A DNA stretch of 64,000 nt from JAJRPT01 sp965661945 (GCA_965661945.1 CBFIFP010000003.1:124001-188000); one strand, 5' to 3'. Numbered from the stretch's first letter, positions 25,746 to 35,565 are shown. A program made the numbers and translations. Notes: a model not told the origin generated them from the sequence alone.

Positions 25746-26882
25746 ATGAAAGAGAAAATCAACACTAATCCAAATTGTATATTTTGTGATTCAAACCAAG
25801 TAATTAAATTTGGCAAAACTAATGCTGGAAACAAGAGATTCAAATGCAAATCTTGTAATAAAACTTGGGTTGAAGAAAAAGTATTATTAGAAAGACCCCC
25901 AACTTCAGAATTAGTAGAAAGTTACTTCAAGGGTAATTCTATAAGGCAATTAGTACCATTTTACAGCGCCTCACCACAAAAAATCAATAAAACAATAAGA
26001 GAGTTTCTGTCTAACTCTCCAAACTGGGAAGATTATATTGATAATCTTGGACTAAACCAAAATCATAATATTGTCTATTTAATCGGTCAAAATTTCTCAT
26101 GTAACTGCGAACACGACGATTGTAATAATAATTTCCTTGCATTAGCAGTTGATGCAATGTCCTCTTTTGTTTTAGGCTACCAAATATCAATTTCTAATAC
26201 AAATGATGTATGGAAAAAACTAATTTATAAACTTAGTCAAAGAAATATTAAAGTTAATACATTTATAACTAAAATTGATGATATTATACAAACTTCGATA
26301 AAAAACTATTACCCCGAATCTAAACATTTTACAAACGTTATCAAAGCAAACAGGCAAAAAGAAATTAATTGCTATATCAACAAATTACCCATCAAAAATA
26401 GATTGATTTTTGATGCTGTTAAAATGTATGACACAATGGATAACAAGTCTCTAAACGAATTCCTCGAAAAGAAAAAGTCTTCTTTCAGCGAATGTTTATC
26501 TGTTTTCCAACAAGACTTCTATTCAGAAATAGAAAAAAGATGTCAAATAACAAAAGAAAATAATAACGATGAACTCCTAAACGATTTCAAAGATAGATTC
26601 GAGAAATTCCACATGATTAAATGTGAGCCAACTCCGCTTATAAATGGTTGGATTGCTTACAATATGTTAAAAAAACAACCATGTGGATTCAGTAGATTAG
26701 ATTTTTATAAACAATCTCCAACTAATTCAAATTTTAAAGATTTCTCTATCAAAAAACTACCTAAAAAAGTTTCATATAACAAAATTGACTTTAAAAAATT
26801 TACTTTTGAAATTGGTACAAGACTAGTCCAACTTCCATTTACTGAAACCAAATGCGATAAAAGACTAACAAATTATTTTTAA
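25746..26882 (+). CDS. Transposase-like zinc-ribbon/HTH protein, possibly domesticated
   Basis: 378 residues from the ATG at 25746; a TTG at 25728 would add six. The N-terminal zinc ribbon has Cys11, Cys14, Cys34 and Cys37. A helix-turn-helix follows (~54-88, TSELVESYFKGNSIRQLV). A DDE-like core begins LALAVDAMSSFVLGYQIS with Asp136. A convincing second Asp and final Glu cannot be fixed. The layout resembles transposases of the IS1/IS1595 type. No terminal inverted repeats or target duplication are visible, and the gene sits directly behind adk with the same base composition, so it may be a fixed cellular gene rather than an active element. Confidence 0.55.
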   Translation: MKEKINTNPNCIFCDSNQVIKFGKTNAGNKRFKCKSCNKTWVEEKVLLERPPTSELVESYFKGNSIRQLVPFYSASPQKINKTIREFLSNSPNWEDYIDNLGLNQNHNIVYLIGQNFSCNCEHDDCNNNFLALAVDAMSSFVLGYQISISNTNDVWKKLIYKLSQRNIKVNTFITKIDDIIQTSIKNYYPESKHFTNVIKANRQKEINCYINKLPIKNRLIFDAVKMYDTMDNKSLNEFLEKKKSSFSECLSVFQQDFYSEIEKRCQITKENNNDELLNDFKDRFEKFHMIKCEPTPLINGWIAYNMLKKQPCGFSRLDFYKQSPTNSNFKDFSIKKLPKKVSYNKIDFKKFTFEIGTRLVQLPFTETKCDKRLTNYF

Positions 26883-27137
26883 ATATATTTTAAGTTAAAT
26901 ACATTTATATTATTTTTTTCTGGCAAATCCAACGCCTAAATTTTGCACACAATATTAGCCATAATTAATAACACAATGATATACATAAAGATATAAAAAT
27001 ATAAAAAAATAAAAAACCAATAATTTCTAAAATATGATTTTACTAAATGTATTTTTTATAATCCTATTTTTTACTAAAAAATGAATTTAGTAATTTTGAA
27101 TATTAAAAATTTTTAAAACTAAAATAAAAAACTAAAC

Positions 27138-28298
27138 ATGAATTTAAACAAACAATCTAATATTGCAATTATCGGCTCCGGGACAATGGGAAGCGGAATA
27201 GCTCAAATTTCAGCAACTAATGGGCATAAAACTTACCTTTATGATACAAATCCCAATGTTTTAGATGTTGCCAAAGTAAACTTAATTAAAATACTTAATA
27301 GACTTATAGAAAAAGGTAAAATTAGTGAAGAACAAAAAGAAAACATAATCAATAATATAATCTTCACAAATGACATAAATAAACTCTCAGATGCAAATTT
27401 AGTAATAGAAGCAATAATTGAAAACCCAGAAATCAAAAAAGAAGTATATAAAAAATTACAGAGTATCATTAAAACCGATACCATATTTGCAACAAATACC
27501 TCATCTTTATCAATAGCCTCTTTATCCTCAGCATTTGAAAAACAAGAAAACTTTTTAGGTATCCATTTTTTCAACCCAGCTCCACTGCTACCATTAGTTG
27601 AAATAGTTCCTTCATTTATTACAAACAATGAAGTAACATCTCAAGTTAAAAAATTAATTGAAGCTTGGGGTAAAATACCAGTGCTCGCAAAAGATACTCC
27701 TGGCTTTATTGTAAACAGAGTAGCAAGACCATTTTATAGTGAGTCGCTAAGAATTTTAGATGAAGGAATCGCTGATATAGCAACTATAGACTGGGCGCTT
27801 AAAGAAATCGGTGGATTCAAAATGGGACCATTCGAGCTTATGGATTTTATCGGACACGATGTAAATTACATTGTTACTGAAACAGTTTTTAAAGAATTTT
27901 ATTACGACCCAAGATTCAAACCATCTCTTACTCAAAAAAGATTAATGGAAGCAGGAATGAATGGCAGAAAATCATCAAGGGGCTTTTATGATTACAGACC
28001 TGGTGCAATAATTCCAGAACCTTTGAAAGAAACCAGACTTGGAGAATATATCTTCTTAAGAGTCATTGTTATGCTTATAAATGAAGCTTATGATGCCTTG
28101 TTTATGAACATCGCAACAAAAGAAGACATTGAACTATCAATGACAAAAGGTGTAAATTATCCAAAAGGATTATTTCAATGGGGTAATGAAATTGGATTAG
28201 ATTTAGTTCTAAAGAGAATACAAGAACTAAATAATGAATATCAAGAAGACAGATATAGACCTAATCCACTTTTAAAAAGAATGGCTTTGAAAAAATAA
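27138..28298 (+). CDS. 3-hydroxyacyl-CoA dehydrogenase
   Basis: 386 residues. NAD-binding IAIIGSGTMGSGIAQISATNGH at the N terminus; catalytic His-Glu dyad region ENFLGIHFFNPAPLLPLVEIV; C-terminal domain VNRVARPFYSESLRIL and GGFKMGPFELMDFIGHDV, then a second copy of the helical domain (LGEYIFLRVIVMLINEAYDAL), as in PaaH/FadB-like enzymes. It oxidises 3-hydroxyacyl-CoA to 3-ketoacyl-CoA in fatty-acid or phenylacetate breakdown. No pathway partner genes are adjacent. TAATTTTG at 27091-27098 is a possible -7 box. Confidence 0.92.
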   Translation: MNLNKQSNIAIIGSGTMGSGIAQISATNGHKTYLYDTNPNVLDVAKVNLIKILNRLIEKGKISEEQKENIINNIIFTNDINKLSDANLVIEAIIENPEIKKEVYKKLQSIIKTDTIFATNTSSLSIASLSSAFEKQENFLGIHFFNPAPLLPLVEIVPSFITNNEVTSQVKKLIEAWGKIPVLAKDTPGFIVNRVARPFYSESLRILDEGIADIATIDWALKEIGGFKMGPFELMDFIGHDVNYIVTETVFKEFYYDPRFKPSLTQKRLMEAGMNGRKSSRGFYDYRPGAIIPEPLKETRLGEYIFLRVIVMLINEAYDALFMNIATKEDIELSMTKGVNYPKGLFQWGNEIGLDLVLKRIQELNNEYQEDRYRPNPLLKRMALKK

Positions 28299-28337
28299 AA
28301 AGTTATAACTAAATCTAACTAACTTAAAATTATAATA

Positions 28338-28373
28338 AAATGTAACAAAATATAAATTCTAAACGTTACATTT
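28338..28373. promoter_or_regulatory. Perfect 9-bp inverted repeat, possible operator
   Basis: AAATGTAAC at 28338-28346 and GTTACATTT at 28365-28373, with an 18-base spacer, lie 28 bases before the pspC-like start. There is no T run as in a terminator. The placement suits a dimeric regulator site or a 5' leader hairpin. AT-rich sequence raises the chance of accidental repeats. Confidence 0.35.
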
Positions 28374-28400
28374 AGTATATAATAATTAAGGTAGTTAGAA

Positions 28401-28850
28401 ATGACAAAAAAATTATATCGCTCAAAACAGAATAAGGTAATTGCAGGTATTTGCGGAGGCATAGGAAATTATTTTGATATAGACCCTATAATAATAAGAA
28501 TACTACTAGTTGTTGCGGCATTTAGTGGCGGAGTAGGACTATTAGTTTACTTTATTTCTTGGATTATTATTCCAAAAGAAGAAATAAATTACCAAGAAAT
28601 TAACACCCAGCCAAATAATGTATATCAGCAAACAACAAGTTCTTTTGAAAATGTTAATAATGAAAATCTGAGTTCTGATAGTAAAAGTAATAGCAAATAT
28701 TTTTTTGGGTATGCTTTAATTATCATAGGAGCGTTAATTCTTTTTGATGATTATGTTAATCTTTTGAATTTTAAATATATATTTCCAATCATATTAATAA
28801 TTTCAGGACTATATCTAATTATCAATAAAGGAAGAAAAAATGAAAACTAA
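28401..28850 (+). CDS. PspC domain membrane protein
   Basis: 149 residues. The N-terminal PspC domain is clear: KLYRSKQNKVIAGICGGIGNYFDIDPIIIRIL followed by a membrane helix ending IISWIIIPKEE-like sequence. A polar linker (~65-95) joins two further helices (YALIIIGALILFDDY, IFPIILIISGLYLII). PspC proteins act in envelope stress responses. It overlaps the next small membrane gene by 11 bases, giving a two-gene unit. Confidence 0.85.
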   Translation: MTKKLYRSKQNKVIAGICGGIGNYFDIDPIIIRILLVVAAFSGGVGLLVYFISWIIIPKEEINYQEINTQPNNVYQQTTSSFENVNNENLSSDSKSNSKYFFGYALIIIGALILFDDYVNLLNFKYIFPIILIISGLYLIINKGRKNEN

Positions 28851-29073
28851 TTATCTAATAGGATTCTTTTTATTAGGAGTTGGAACCATACTGCTTTTAA
28901 AAAATATATTTTCAATGCATCTTGAATTAGAGATGATTAAAGAATATTGGGGTGTTATAATAATATTGTTAGGAGTCAATATAATATTTAAAGATGATAA
29001 CATATCAACTTATATAAGTTCAATTGTTGGATTAATTTTAAGTATATTTATTTTTTCGTGGTTTTCCATTTAA
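28840..29073 (+). CDS. LiaI/LiaF-like small membrane protein
   Basis: 77 residues with three hydrophobic stretches (LIGFFLLGVGTILLL, YWGVIIILLGVNIIF, SSIVGLILSIFIFSWF). The G-x-x-L-L-L-x-N and W-x-(V/I)-I-(I/L)-L-G-x(4)-F pattern matches the transmembrane domain shared by LiaI/LiaF-type proteins. Overlap with the pspC-like gene suggests a shared envelope-stress role. Its end overlaps the convergent lipoprotein gene by four bases. Confidence 0.65.
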   Translation: MKTNYLIGFFLLGVGTILLLKNIFSMHLELEMIKEYWGVIIILLGVNIIFKDDNISTYISSIVGLILSIFIFSWFSI

Positions 29074-29681
29074 TATTCAAACTTAATTAATTCATCATTA
29101 TAAATAATAAGTTCAAATCTATTATTTTGATTAACTTGGATATTAGATTCAATAGATTTTCCGGAATAAGTTATAATTATTTGATAGCTACCATCTTGTA
29201 AATTCAACCTATTGGCGTAGTTTTTAAATGGTAAGTCAAAGTTTTCTAAAATGTCATTGCTAAAAATTCTAAAACTAACATTTTCATTTTTTAAGTTCCA
29301 TATTCTAATATTATTTTCTTTTAATTCAATAGAGTAACTAAGATTTAGCGATGAATTAAAATCAAATATAAAACCAATGTATTTTTCATTTTCCAAAAGT
29401 GAAACAGGTGTTGCAAAAATAGAAGTACCATCTACTCTAGAATTAATAATAGAATTACCCGAAATATATTTAGTAAAGTTTTGTTCAGAATTTTTATAAA
29501 CCAACTTTTCGATAAAAATATCATTATTGTAAATATCTAAAGATTTTCTTTTTACCGATAAGTTAATCAAATTAAGGGAACTATTTTGCTCCGGTATATT
29601 TTCTCTTGGAGTATCATAATCGTTAATACATTCGCATGATACAAAAATAGATAAAAGAAAAATACTAATAATTGTTTTCAT
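29070..29681 (-). CDS. Hypothetical lipoprotein
   Basis: 203 residues. The N terminus is a lipoprotein signal (MKTIISIFLLSIFVSCEC), with Cys16 as the likely lipidated residue. The mature part is strand-rich with many Asn and Ser and resembles immunoglobulin-like or DUF4397-like surface proteins (KYIGFIFDFNSSLNLSYSIEL, DGSYQIIITYSGK). No catalytic motif is visible. Divergent from the gene at 29724. Confidence 0.6.
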   Translation of the reverse strand: MKTIISIFLLSIFVSCECINDYDTPRENIPEQNSSLNLINLSVKRKSLDIYNNDIFIEKLVYKNSEQNFTKYISGNSIINSRVDGTSIFATPVSLLENEKYIGFIFDFNSSLNLSYSIELKENNIRIWNLKNENVSFRIFSNDILENFDLPFKNYANRLNLQDGSYQIIITYSGKSIESNIQVNQNNRFELIIYNDELIKFEY

Positions 29682-29723
29682 TTTGTTAAATTTGAATTTT
29701 TATTTAATTTATAAACTCTTAAG

Positions 29724-30161
29724 ATGAAAAAATATTATTTATTTGAGCCAAAAAATAACATAGATGATTATTGGCAAATACTATTAAACTTAGTTATAGA
29801 CCAAGCAGACTTCATAGAGTTTAACATACTATGGAATGATTGGATGTTACAAAAAGAATTTATTAATCTCAGAAAACATAAAGAAAAAGAATACGAAAAT
29901 AGAAAAAAACTATTTTTATCAAATAAACAAGTAAGATATAAAAACTGTCCTGAAATTAAAGAATATCTTCTCAGTAAAAATTTTTCAGATTGGCAACACC
30001 ACTACCTTGAAGATCCATCTTTAATCCGAAAAGATTTAGAATTCTTAGCTTGCCGTTCAAACAAAGGAAGAATAGTTTTACTAATCTCTGAACAAGAAAG
30101 GCAGTATCTAATATCAAAAGGATTAGATATTTGGTTTGAATTACAAGAAACATTAGTTTAA
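29724..30161 (+). CDS. Hypothetical protein
   Basis: 145 residues, soluble, rich in aromatic and charged residues, with no signal peptide or membrane segment. Distinct stretches are IDDYWQILLNLVIDQADFIEFNI, NCPEIKEYLLSKNFSDWQHHYLEDPSLIR and GRIVLLISEQERQYLISKGL. I do not recognise the family. Coding quality is good (continuous, normal codon use), and it stands alone between divergent and convergent neighbours. Confidence 0.55.
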   Translation: MKKYYLFEPKNNIDDYWQILLNLVIDQADFIEFNILWNDWMLQKEFINLRKHKEKEYENRKKLFLSNKQVRYKNCPEIKEYLLSKNFSDWQHHYLEDPSLIRKDLEFLACRSNKGRIVLLISEQERQYLISKGLDIWFELQETLV

Positions 30162-30201
30162 AAATATTTTAATATTTTAAATAATTCAAACTAATAAAAC
30201 A

Positions 30202-31248
30202 CTATTGCGCCATAAATTCTTTTAATTTCAAAATGTTCTTTATTTCTGTTGGGTCACAATTCCTCATTAACGCAGCCCAATAAGAAATCCAATCACCAAG
30301 ATAAATCAATTCAAAATACTTAGTAAGTTGCAATTTACTCTCGGGGGTGATAACACCAAATCTATTTTTGTTCTCTTTCAAAGAGTTAGTTATAAATTCA
30401 AATCTTTTTTCAGTTCTTTCATTTTCATTATTATCTTTTAAAATAAAAAAGTAATTACTTTTTAAAAACTCAGATTCGATAACATTTATCTCGTTATGAT
30501 TCATTTCTGGAATAATATTTCCATAAGATGGTAAATTTGCATTTTCTTGAAACTGTCCTCTCCATCTCAAATTAACAACCTCATACTTAGATGAAGTGTA
30601 AATTATAGGCATATATTTAAAAACATTTCTTGCAATAATATAAGCGTCGTTATCCTCGCTTTCTGAACTATAAATTTTACTTTTTTTCTCAAGTAACTCT
30701 AAAAGCAGATTAATCGAAGCAGCAATCTCATTTACTGCCTCAATTTTTAAAGTTCCATTAAGCATAAATAGATAAAGCATTGGAAAAAAAGAATATCCAA
30801 TAGCAGCTCTTGGTTGTATCCCTTTAGGTAAAATGATTTTTGGGAAATTATTTGAATCCAAAAACTTTGCTAATTTTCCACCTGTTGTAATACCAACTAT
30901 ATTTTTTGTTTTATCTTCTGCTTGTTTAACAGCATTTAATGTTTCCTCTGTATTTCCGGAGTAAGAACTCGCAATCACCAACCATTCATTATCAATAAAC
31001 TGAGGAATATCATAATCCCGATTAACTATAATTTGTAAATGTTTAGCGCCATTTAAATTTAAAAAATAATTTCGTAACAAATCACCACCAATTGCGCTTC
31101 CACCCATTCCAAGAATCAACACTTTTTTTAGTTTAATATTTATTACGTCAGATAATTTCTCACCAATTTTACATGCTTCTCTAATTTGTTCTGGAAAATC
31201 AACTAAAACTTGAAACATATTTTCTTTATCAAAACTTTTTAAATTCAT
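30202..31248 (-). CDS. Bifunctional phosphoglucose/phosphomannose isomerase
   Basis: 348 residues from the ATG at 31248; a TTG seven codons upstream is also possible. Two SIS subdomains are visible: KVLILGMGGSAIGGDLLRNYF and WLVIASSYSGNTEETLNAV, with PRAAIGYSFFPMLYLF and the late EMNHNEINVIE that characterise the archaeal/bacterial PGI-PMI family. It interconverts glucose-6-P or mannose-6-P and fructose-6-P, feeding glycolysis and sugar-nucleotide synthesis. It is divergent from the broken sensor kinase gene. Confidence 0.88.
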   Translation of the reverse strand: MNLKSFDKENMFQVLVDFPEQIREACKIGEKLSDVINIKLKKVLILGMGGSAIGGDLLRNYFLNLNGAKHLQIIVNRDYDIPQFIDNEWLVIASSYSGNTEETLNAVKQAEDKTKNIVGITTGGKLAKFLDSNNFPKIILPKGIQPRAAIGYSFFPMLYLFMLNGTLKIEAVNEIAASINLLLELLEKKSKIYSSESEDNDAYIIARNVFKYMPIIYTSSKYEVVNLRWRGQFQENANLPSYGNIIPEMNHNEINVIESEFLKSNYFFILKDNNENERTEKRFEFITNSLKENKNRFGVITPESKLQLTKYFELIYLGDWISYWAALMRNCDPTEIKNILKLKEFMAQ

Positions 31249-31307
31249 AATTATATTATTTTTAGACAAATATTTTTTAAATTTGCAAAATATTAAAAAC
31301 GAATTTA

Positions 31308-33270
31308 ATGAAATATATTTTACAAATAGTATTTTTACTCATATTTTTTTATTCCATTTCAGTAAATGCTCATACTGATATCGAGCATTTTAAAGAGTAT
31401 GTTGATGAATTTAAAAGAAACTTGTATAGTGAAGAACAAAAAATCAAAGATATTTTTAGAAAAAATTAATCAAGTTTCTTTGAATGATACAAATTCTATC
31501 TTTAGGTTAAAATACGAATTATTAAAATTTGAATATGAATTTACTTATGGTGAAATTCAATCCTCCAAAAGCTCACTATCACTTTTGTTAAATAATTTAA
31601 AATATTATGATGACAATATCAAAGCACTTTATTATAATGATATTGCTTCAATTTATTCATCTTATAAAATGTATGATTTAAATGAGCAATATTTACGAAA
31701 GATATTAAATCTTCCAAAATTGAAAAGAAATGATAAAGAGTATATTAAAGCTCTTTCAGGGCTCTCAAATATTTACAGAGAAAAAAATGAAATGGATTCA
31801 GCAAAGTTTTATATTTTGGAGTTATTATATTTGCTTTCAGAACTAAATACTCCTTCACTTTATGGAAGCTCACTACAATTTTTAGCAAATATTTATTTTT
31901 CCAAATATGACCCAGACTCAGCTTATTATTTTGTTCAAAAATATGACAACAAAAAATATAAAAATAGAAGTGTATATTTGCTTTATTATTATAATTCATT
32001 GTCTTATTACCACTATTTGAAAAACAATTTAGATTCAGCAATATACTATTCTCGATTAAGTCTTCATAACCGATATAAAGCAAAAGACCCAATTATGCGT
32101 TTCTCAGGTTTGACAAATCTTGGAAATATGTTTATGTTAAACTAACAATATGATTCTGCACAATATTATTTAGAATTAGGGAGAGATTCGCTTAGATCAA
32201 CAAAAAGAACTTATCTAATTAAACTAAATGCTAGTTTGTTAGAAGAACTATATACTAAAACAAATAATAAAGAAAAGCTTGAATTAATAACTTCATATAA
32301 GTATGTAATTGATTCTGTAAATCGAATTCAAATCAATAAAATAAATTTAATCACTAAACTTTACGAAACAAGTGCAAAACTTGAAGAATCAACTCAAAAA
32401 AATCAGGAATATGAAAACTTTATTTACACACTTGTTATACTAATATCAATAATCACAATTTTGATAGTATTCACAATATACTATTCTATAAAGTTAAAAA
32501 AATTATTAAAAATACAAGATGCTTTTATTACTGATAAATTAAAGACTCTAAAAGAATTAGAAATAGAAATTAACAATAAAAACAGATTGATTTCTATATT
32601 ATCACATGATTTGATTAATCCAATTAATTCATCAAAGCAACTTCTTGAAATATTAAAGGAAGATTTTAATAAAATGGAGAAAGAAGAAGTTTATGAAATA
32701 GTAACAGAACTTTCAAGAGCATCTAAAAATACATTCTTCTTACTAAAAGATATTTTAAATTGGATGAAAATCAGTAATAATAAAGTTTATAGTTTTAACT
32801 TAACTAACAATAAAATATTTAATTTGGTACAAAACATTTATGAATACCTTCATTTACAATTGGAAAATAAAGAGCAGAAATTTATTAATAATTTAGATAA
32901 AGATATTGTATTAAATATAGATGCTAATTTGATGAGTACTATTATTAGGAATTTATTAACAAATTCAAGTAAGTATTCTGATAGACAAAAAGAAATTAAA
33001 ATTTATAATAAAACAGTAGAAAATAAATTTATAATATTTATAGAAGACCAAGGTTTTGGAATGAAGAAGGAATTGCTTTTAATGTTGAATAATTATTCTA
33101 CCGACCCATTAACTCATAAATATAATGATAGTGAAAATAGTTTTGGATACGGACTGTTAATTTGTAGAGATTTTATGAAATTACATAATGGTAAAATGGA
33201 GTTTGATAGCGAACTAAACGTTGGTACAATAGTAAAGTTGATTTTTGATAATGATATTGTTATAAAGTAA
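31308..33270 (+). pseudogene. TPR sensor histidine kinase with a frameshift and a stop
   Basis: The ATG at 31308 gives a signal peptide (MKYILQIVFLLIFFYSISVNA) and EEQKIKDIF before stopping. Removing one A from the A6 run near 31439 shifts to the frame that reads KSKIFLEKINQVSL and TPR-like repeats. That frame then meets TAA at 32143-32145 but continues unchanged as QYDSAQYYLELGRDSL. Next come a membrane helix (FIYTLVILISIITILIVFTI), a coiled coil, the His box (LSHDLINPINSSKQL), N box (NLLTNSSKYSD), and G boxes (DQGFGM, GYGLLICRDF). All catalytic motifs remain, but the two lesions should prevent a full-length protein. Confidence 0.75.
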
Positions 33271-33353
33271 ACTATAAAATAATACATAAATTACAATAAA
33301 TTTTGGTTTTAAACGACTAAACACATATAAATTTTATAAATCTAAAGGAAATA

Positions 33354-34796
33354 ATGAAATTCTCTTTATCACCAAAAACGCTTAAATATGATTGCGCTAT
33401 TCATATTTATGACGACATTAAAAATATAAATGAATCCTTTTTCTCAGAAGACGAGATTAAATATATTAAATCTCAATACAAAAATAGCAAATTTATCACA
33501 AACTTATCAATTTTAGATTCTTACAAATTTATATTTGTTTTAGATGAAAAAATTAAAAGCAAATATGACTCATGGTGGCAAAAAGAAGAATTCAGAAAAG
33601 TAGCAAATGATATTTACAATTCAATAAATAACTTAAAAATTTCAAAAGTTGATATATGCACAGACAATTTGAATTCTGATTATGCAACTTCATTTATTGA
33701 AGCATTTTCATTAAGTTCATATAAATTTTTAAGATATTTTTCAGATAAATCTAAATTAGAAAACTACGTTAGTGATGTAAATATTGTAAGTTCTACTTTG
33801 AAAAAAGAAAATTTAGCAGAGTTAGAAATTATTACTGAAAATGTATTTTTTGCTAGAGATTTAGTTAACACACCTGTTCAAGATCTTACAGCAGAAATTT
33901 TAGCAGATGAATTTAAAAAACGCGCCTCTAAAATTAAAAATGTAACTATAAAAATTCTTAAGAAAAAAGAAATCGAAAAAGAAGAAATGGGAGGTTTACT
34001 TGCTGTAAACAGAGGTTCTATCGATCCACCAACTTTTACAATTCTAGAATATAAACACCCTAAAGCAAAAAACAAAAAACCTATCGTTTTAGTTGGAAAA
34101 GGTGTTGTATATGATACTGGAGGTTTATCTCTCAAACCTACTCCAGATTCTATGGATTACATGAAATCTGATATGGGTGGTAGTGCAATTATGTCTTCAA
34201 CATTCTTTGCAATCGCTCAAGCAGAATTACCATTACATATAGTTGCTCTTGTACCAGCTACAGACAATCGTCCCGGAGGAAATGCATATACTCCTGGAGA
34301 TGTAATCACAATGTATTCTGGTCAAACTGTTGAGGTATTAAATACCGATGCCGAAGGTAGAATGATTCTTGCTGATGCTCTTCATTATGCTAAAAAATAC
34401 AAACCAGAGTTAGTTATTGATGCTGCAACTCTTACTGGCGCTGCAGCTGTTGCTTTTGGCAAGTATGGCTTAGTCGCAATGGGAAATATAGATAAAATTA
34501 TAATGGAAAAACTTAAAACATCTGGGTTAGATCAATTTGAAAGAGTTTGCGAAATGCCATTTTGGGATGATTATTCAGAGCTTCTCAAATCAGATATCGC
34601 AGATATGAAAAATGTTGGTGGGAGAGAGGCAGGAGCTATAACTGCTGGTAAATTCTTAGAAAAATTCACTGACTATCCATATTTACATTTGGATATAGCT
34701 GGTCCAACATTCAGTAAAAAACCAGATTCTTATCGTTCAACTGGAGCTTCTGGTTTTGGAGTAAGACTTTTATTTAACTATTTTAAAAATTACTAA
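33354..34796 (+). CDS. pepA: Leucyl aminopeptidase (M17)
   Basis: 480 residues. The C-terminal catalytic domain has VLVGKGVVYDTGGLSLKP, MDYMKSDMGGSA and the M17 signature NTDAEGRMILADAL, which supply the two-metal site and catalytic Lys and Arg. The N-terminal half is the variable macro-like domain. It removes N-terminal residues from peptides in the cytoplasm, normally as a hexamer. A TAAAGGAAATA ribosome site precedes the ATG. It ends 31 bases before the thioredoxin-fold gene. Confidence 0.95.
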   Translation: MKFSLSPKTLKYDCAIHIYDDIKNINESFFSEDEIKYIKSQYKNSKFITNLSILDSYKFIFVLDEKIKSKYDSWWQKEEFRKVANDIYNSINNLKISKVDICTDNLNSDYATSFIEAFSLSSYKFLRYFSDKSKLENYVSDVNIVSSTLKKENLAELEIITENVFFARDLVNTPVQDLTAEILADEFKKRASKIKNVTIKILKKKEIEKEEMGGLLAVNRGSIDPPTFTILEYKHPKAKNKKPIVLVGKGVVYDTGGLSLKPTPDSMDYMKSDMGGSAIMSSTFFAIAQAELPLHIVALVPATDNRPGGNAYTPGDVITMYSGQTVEVLNTDAEGRMILADALHYAKKYKPELVIDAATLTGAAAVAFGKYGLVAMGNIDKIIMEKLKTSGLDQFERVCEMPFWDDYSELLKSDIADMKNVGGREAGAITAGKFLEKFTDYPYLHLDIAGPTFSKKPDSYRSTGASGFGVRLLFNYFKNY

Positions 34797-34827
34797 AAAT
34801 TATTATTTATTATAAAGGAGATTTGAT

Positions 34828-35442
34828 TTGAGAAAATTAACAATAATCGCAATTATGTTTGCAGCTATTTTTACAGCTCAACTAACCGCGAAAAATACCA
34901 AAGCAGAAATTGGTAAAGAAGCACCTAATTTTACTTTAACTTCAGCAGAGGGAAATTCCCATTCACTTGCTGACTTTAAAGGCAAATATGTTGTATTGGA
35001 ATGGGTTAATTTTGATTGTCCTTTTGTTAAAAAACATTATGGTAGCAAAAATATGCAAACTTTACAAAAAGAGTTGACATCTAAAGATGTTGTATGGCTT
35101 TCTATTTGTTCTTCAGCTGAAGGAAAACAAGGTCATTTCAAAGGTAAAGAACTTTTAGATAGAATAGCTTCTGAAGGTTCAAACGCAACTGCTTACTTGA
35201 TTGACCAAGATGGTAGCGTAGGTAAAATGTATGGAGCTAAAACTACTCCTCATTGCTATGTTGTAAGTCCTGAAGGAAATTTAATTTATGCTGGAGCTAT
35301 TGATGATAAAGCATCTGCAGACGCAGAAGACATAAAAACATCTAAAAACTTAGTTAAATCTTGTATTGATGAAGCTATGTCTGGAAGTGAAATAACTACA
35401 TCTACATCTAAACCTTATGGCTGTGGTGTAAAATATAAATAA
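34828..35442 (+). CDS. Secreted thioredoxin-fold protein (AhpC/TSA-like)
   Basis: 204 residues. The start is TTG, chosen because AAAGGAG lies at a good distance before it and the next residues form a signal peptide (RKLTIIAIMFAAIFTAQLTA). The peroxiredoxin-like domain has APNFTLTSAEGNSHSL, KYVVLEWVNFDCPFVKKHY (one Cys where peroxiredoxins have the peroxidatic Cys) and MYGAKTTPHCYVV with the cis-proline. The C terminus SKPYGCGVKYK is typical of a Bacteroidota/Planctomycetes thioredoxin group. Reductant and substrate are unknown. Confidence 0.85.
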   Translation: MRKLTIIAIMFAAIFTAQLTAKNTKAEIGKEAPNFTLTSAEGNSHSLADFKGKYVVLEWVNFDCPFVKKHYGSKNMQTLQKELTSKDVVWLSICSSAEGKQGHFKGKELLDRIASEGSNATAYLIDQDGSVGKMYGAKTTPHCYVVSPEGNLIYAGAIDDKASADAEDIKTSKNLVKSCIDEAMSGSEITTSTSKPYGCGVKYK

Positions 35443-35467
35443 AAGAAAATCAATATTATTTCAACAC

Positions 35468-35504
35468 AAAAGGGACAATTTTTATAAATTGTCCCTTTTT
35501 TTAT
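35468..35504 (+). terminator. Intrinsic terminator
   Basis: A 14-bp stem (AAAAGGGACAATTT, 35468-35481, with AAATTGTCCCTTTT, 35486-35499), a 4-base loop and a T run. It ends the pepA/thioredoxin-fold transcript and may also serve the convergent minus-strand gene. Confidence 0.9.
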
Positions 35505-35565
35505 TTATTAAGTAAAAGTAAATTTAGAAGAATTTCTAATCATATCTAAATCTTATTTAAATAAC

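Noticed and set aside
25728..27137. Complete insertion sequence around the transposase-like gene
   Set aside because: No matching terminal inverted repeats or flanking duplications could be found between adk and the hydroxyacyl-CoA dehydrogenase gene.
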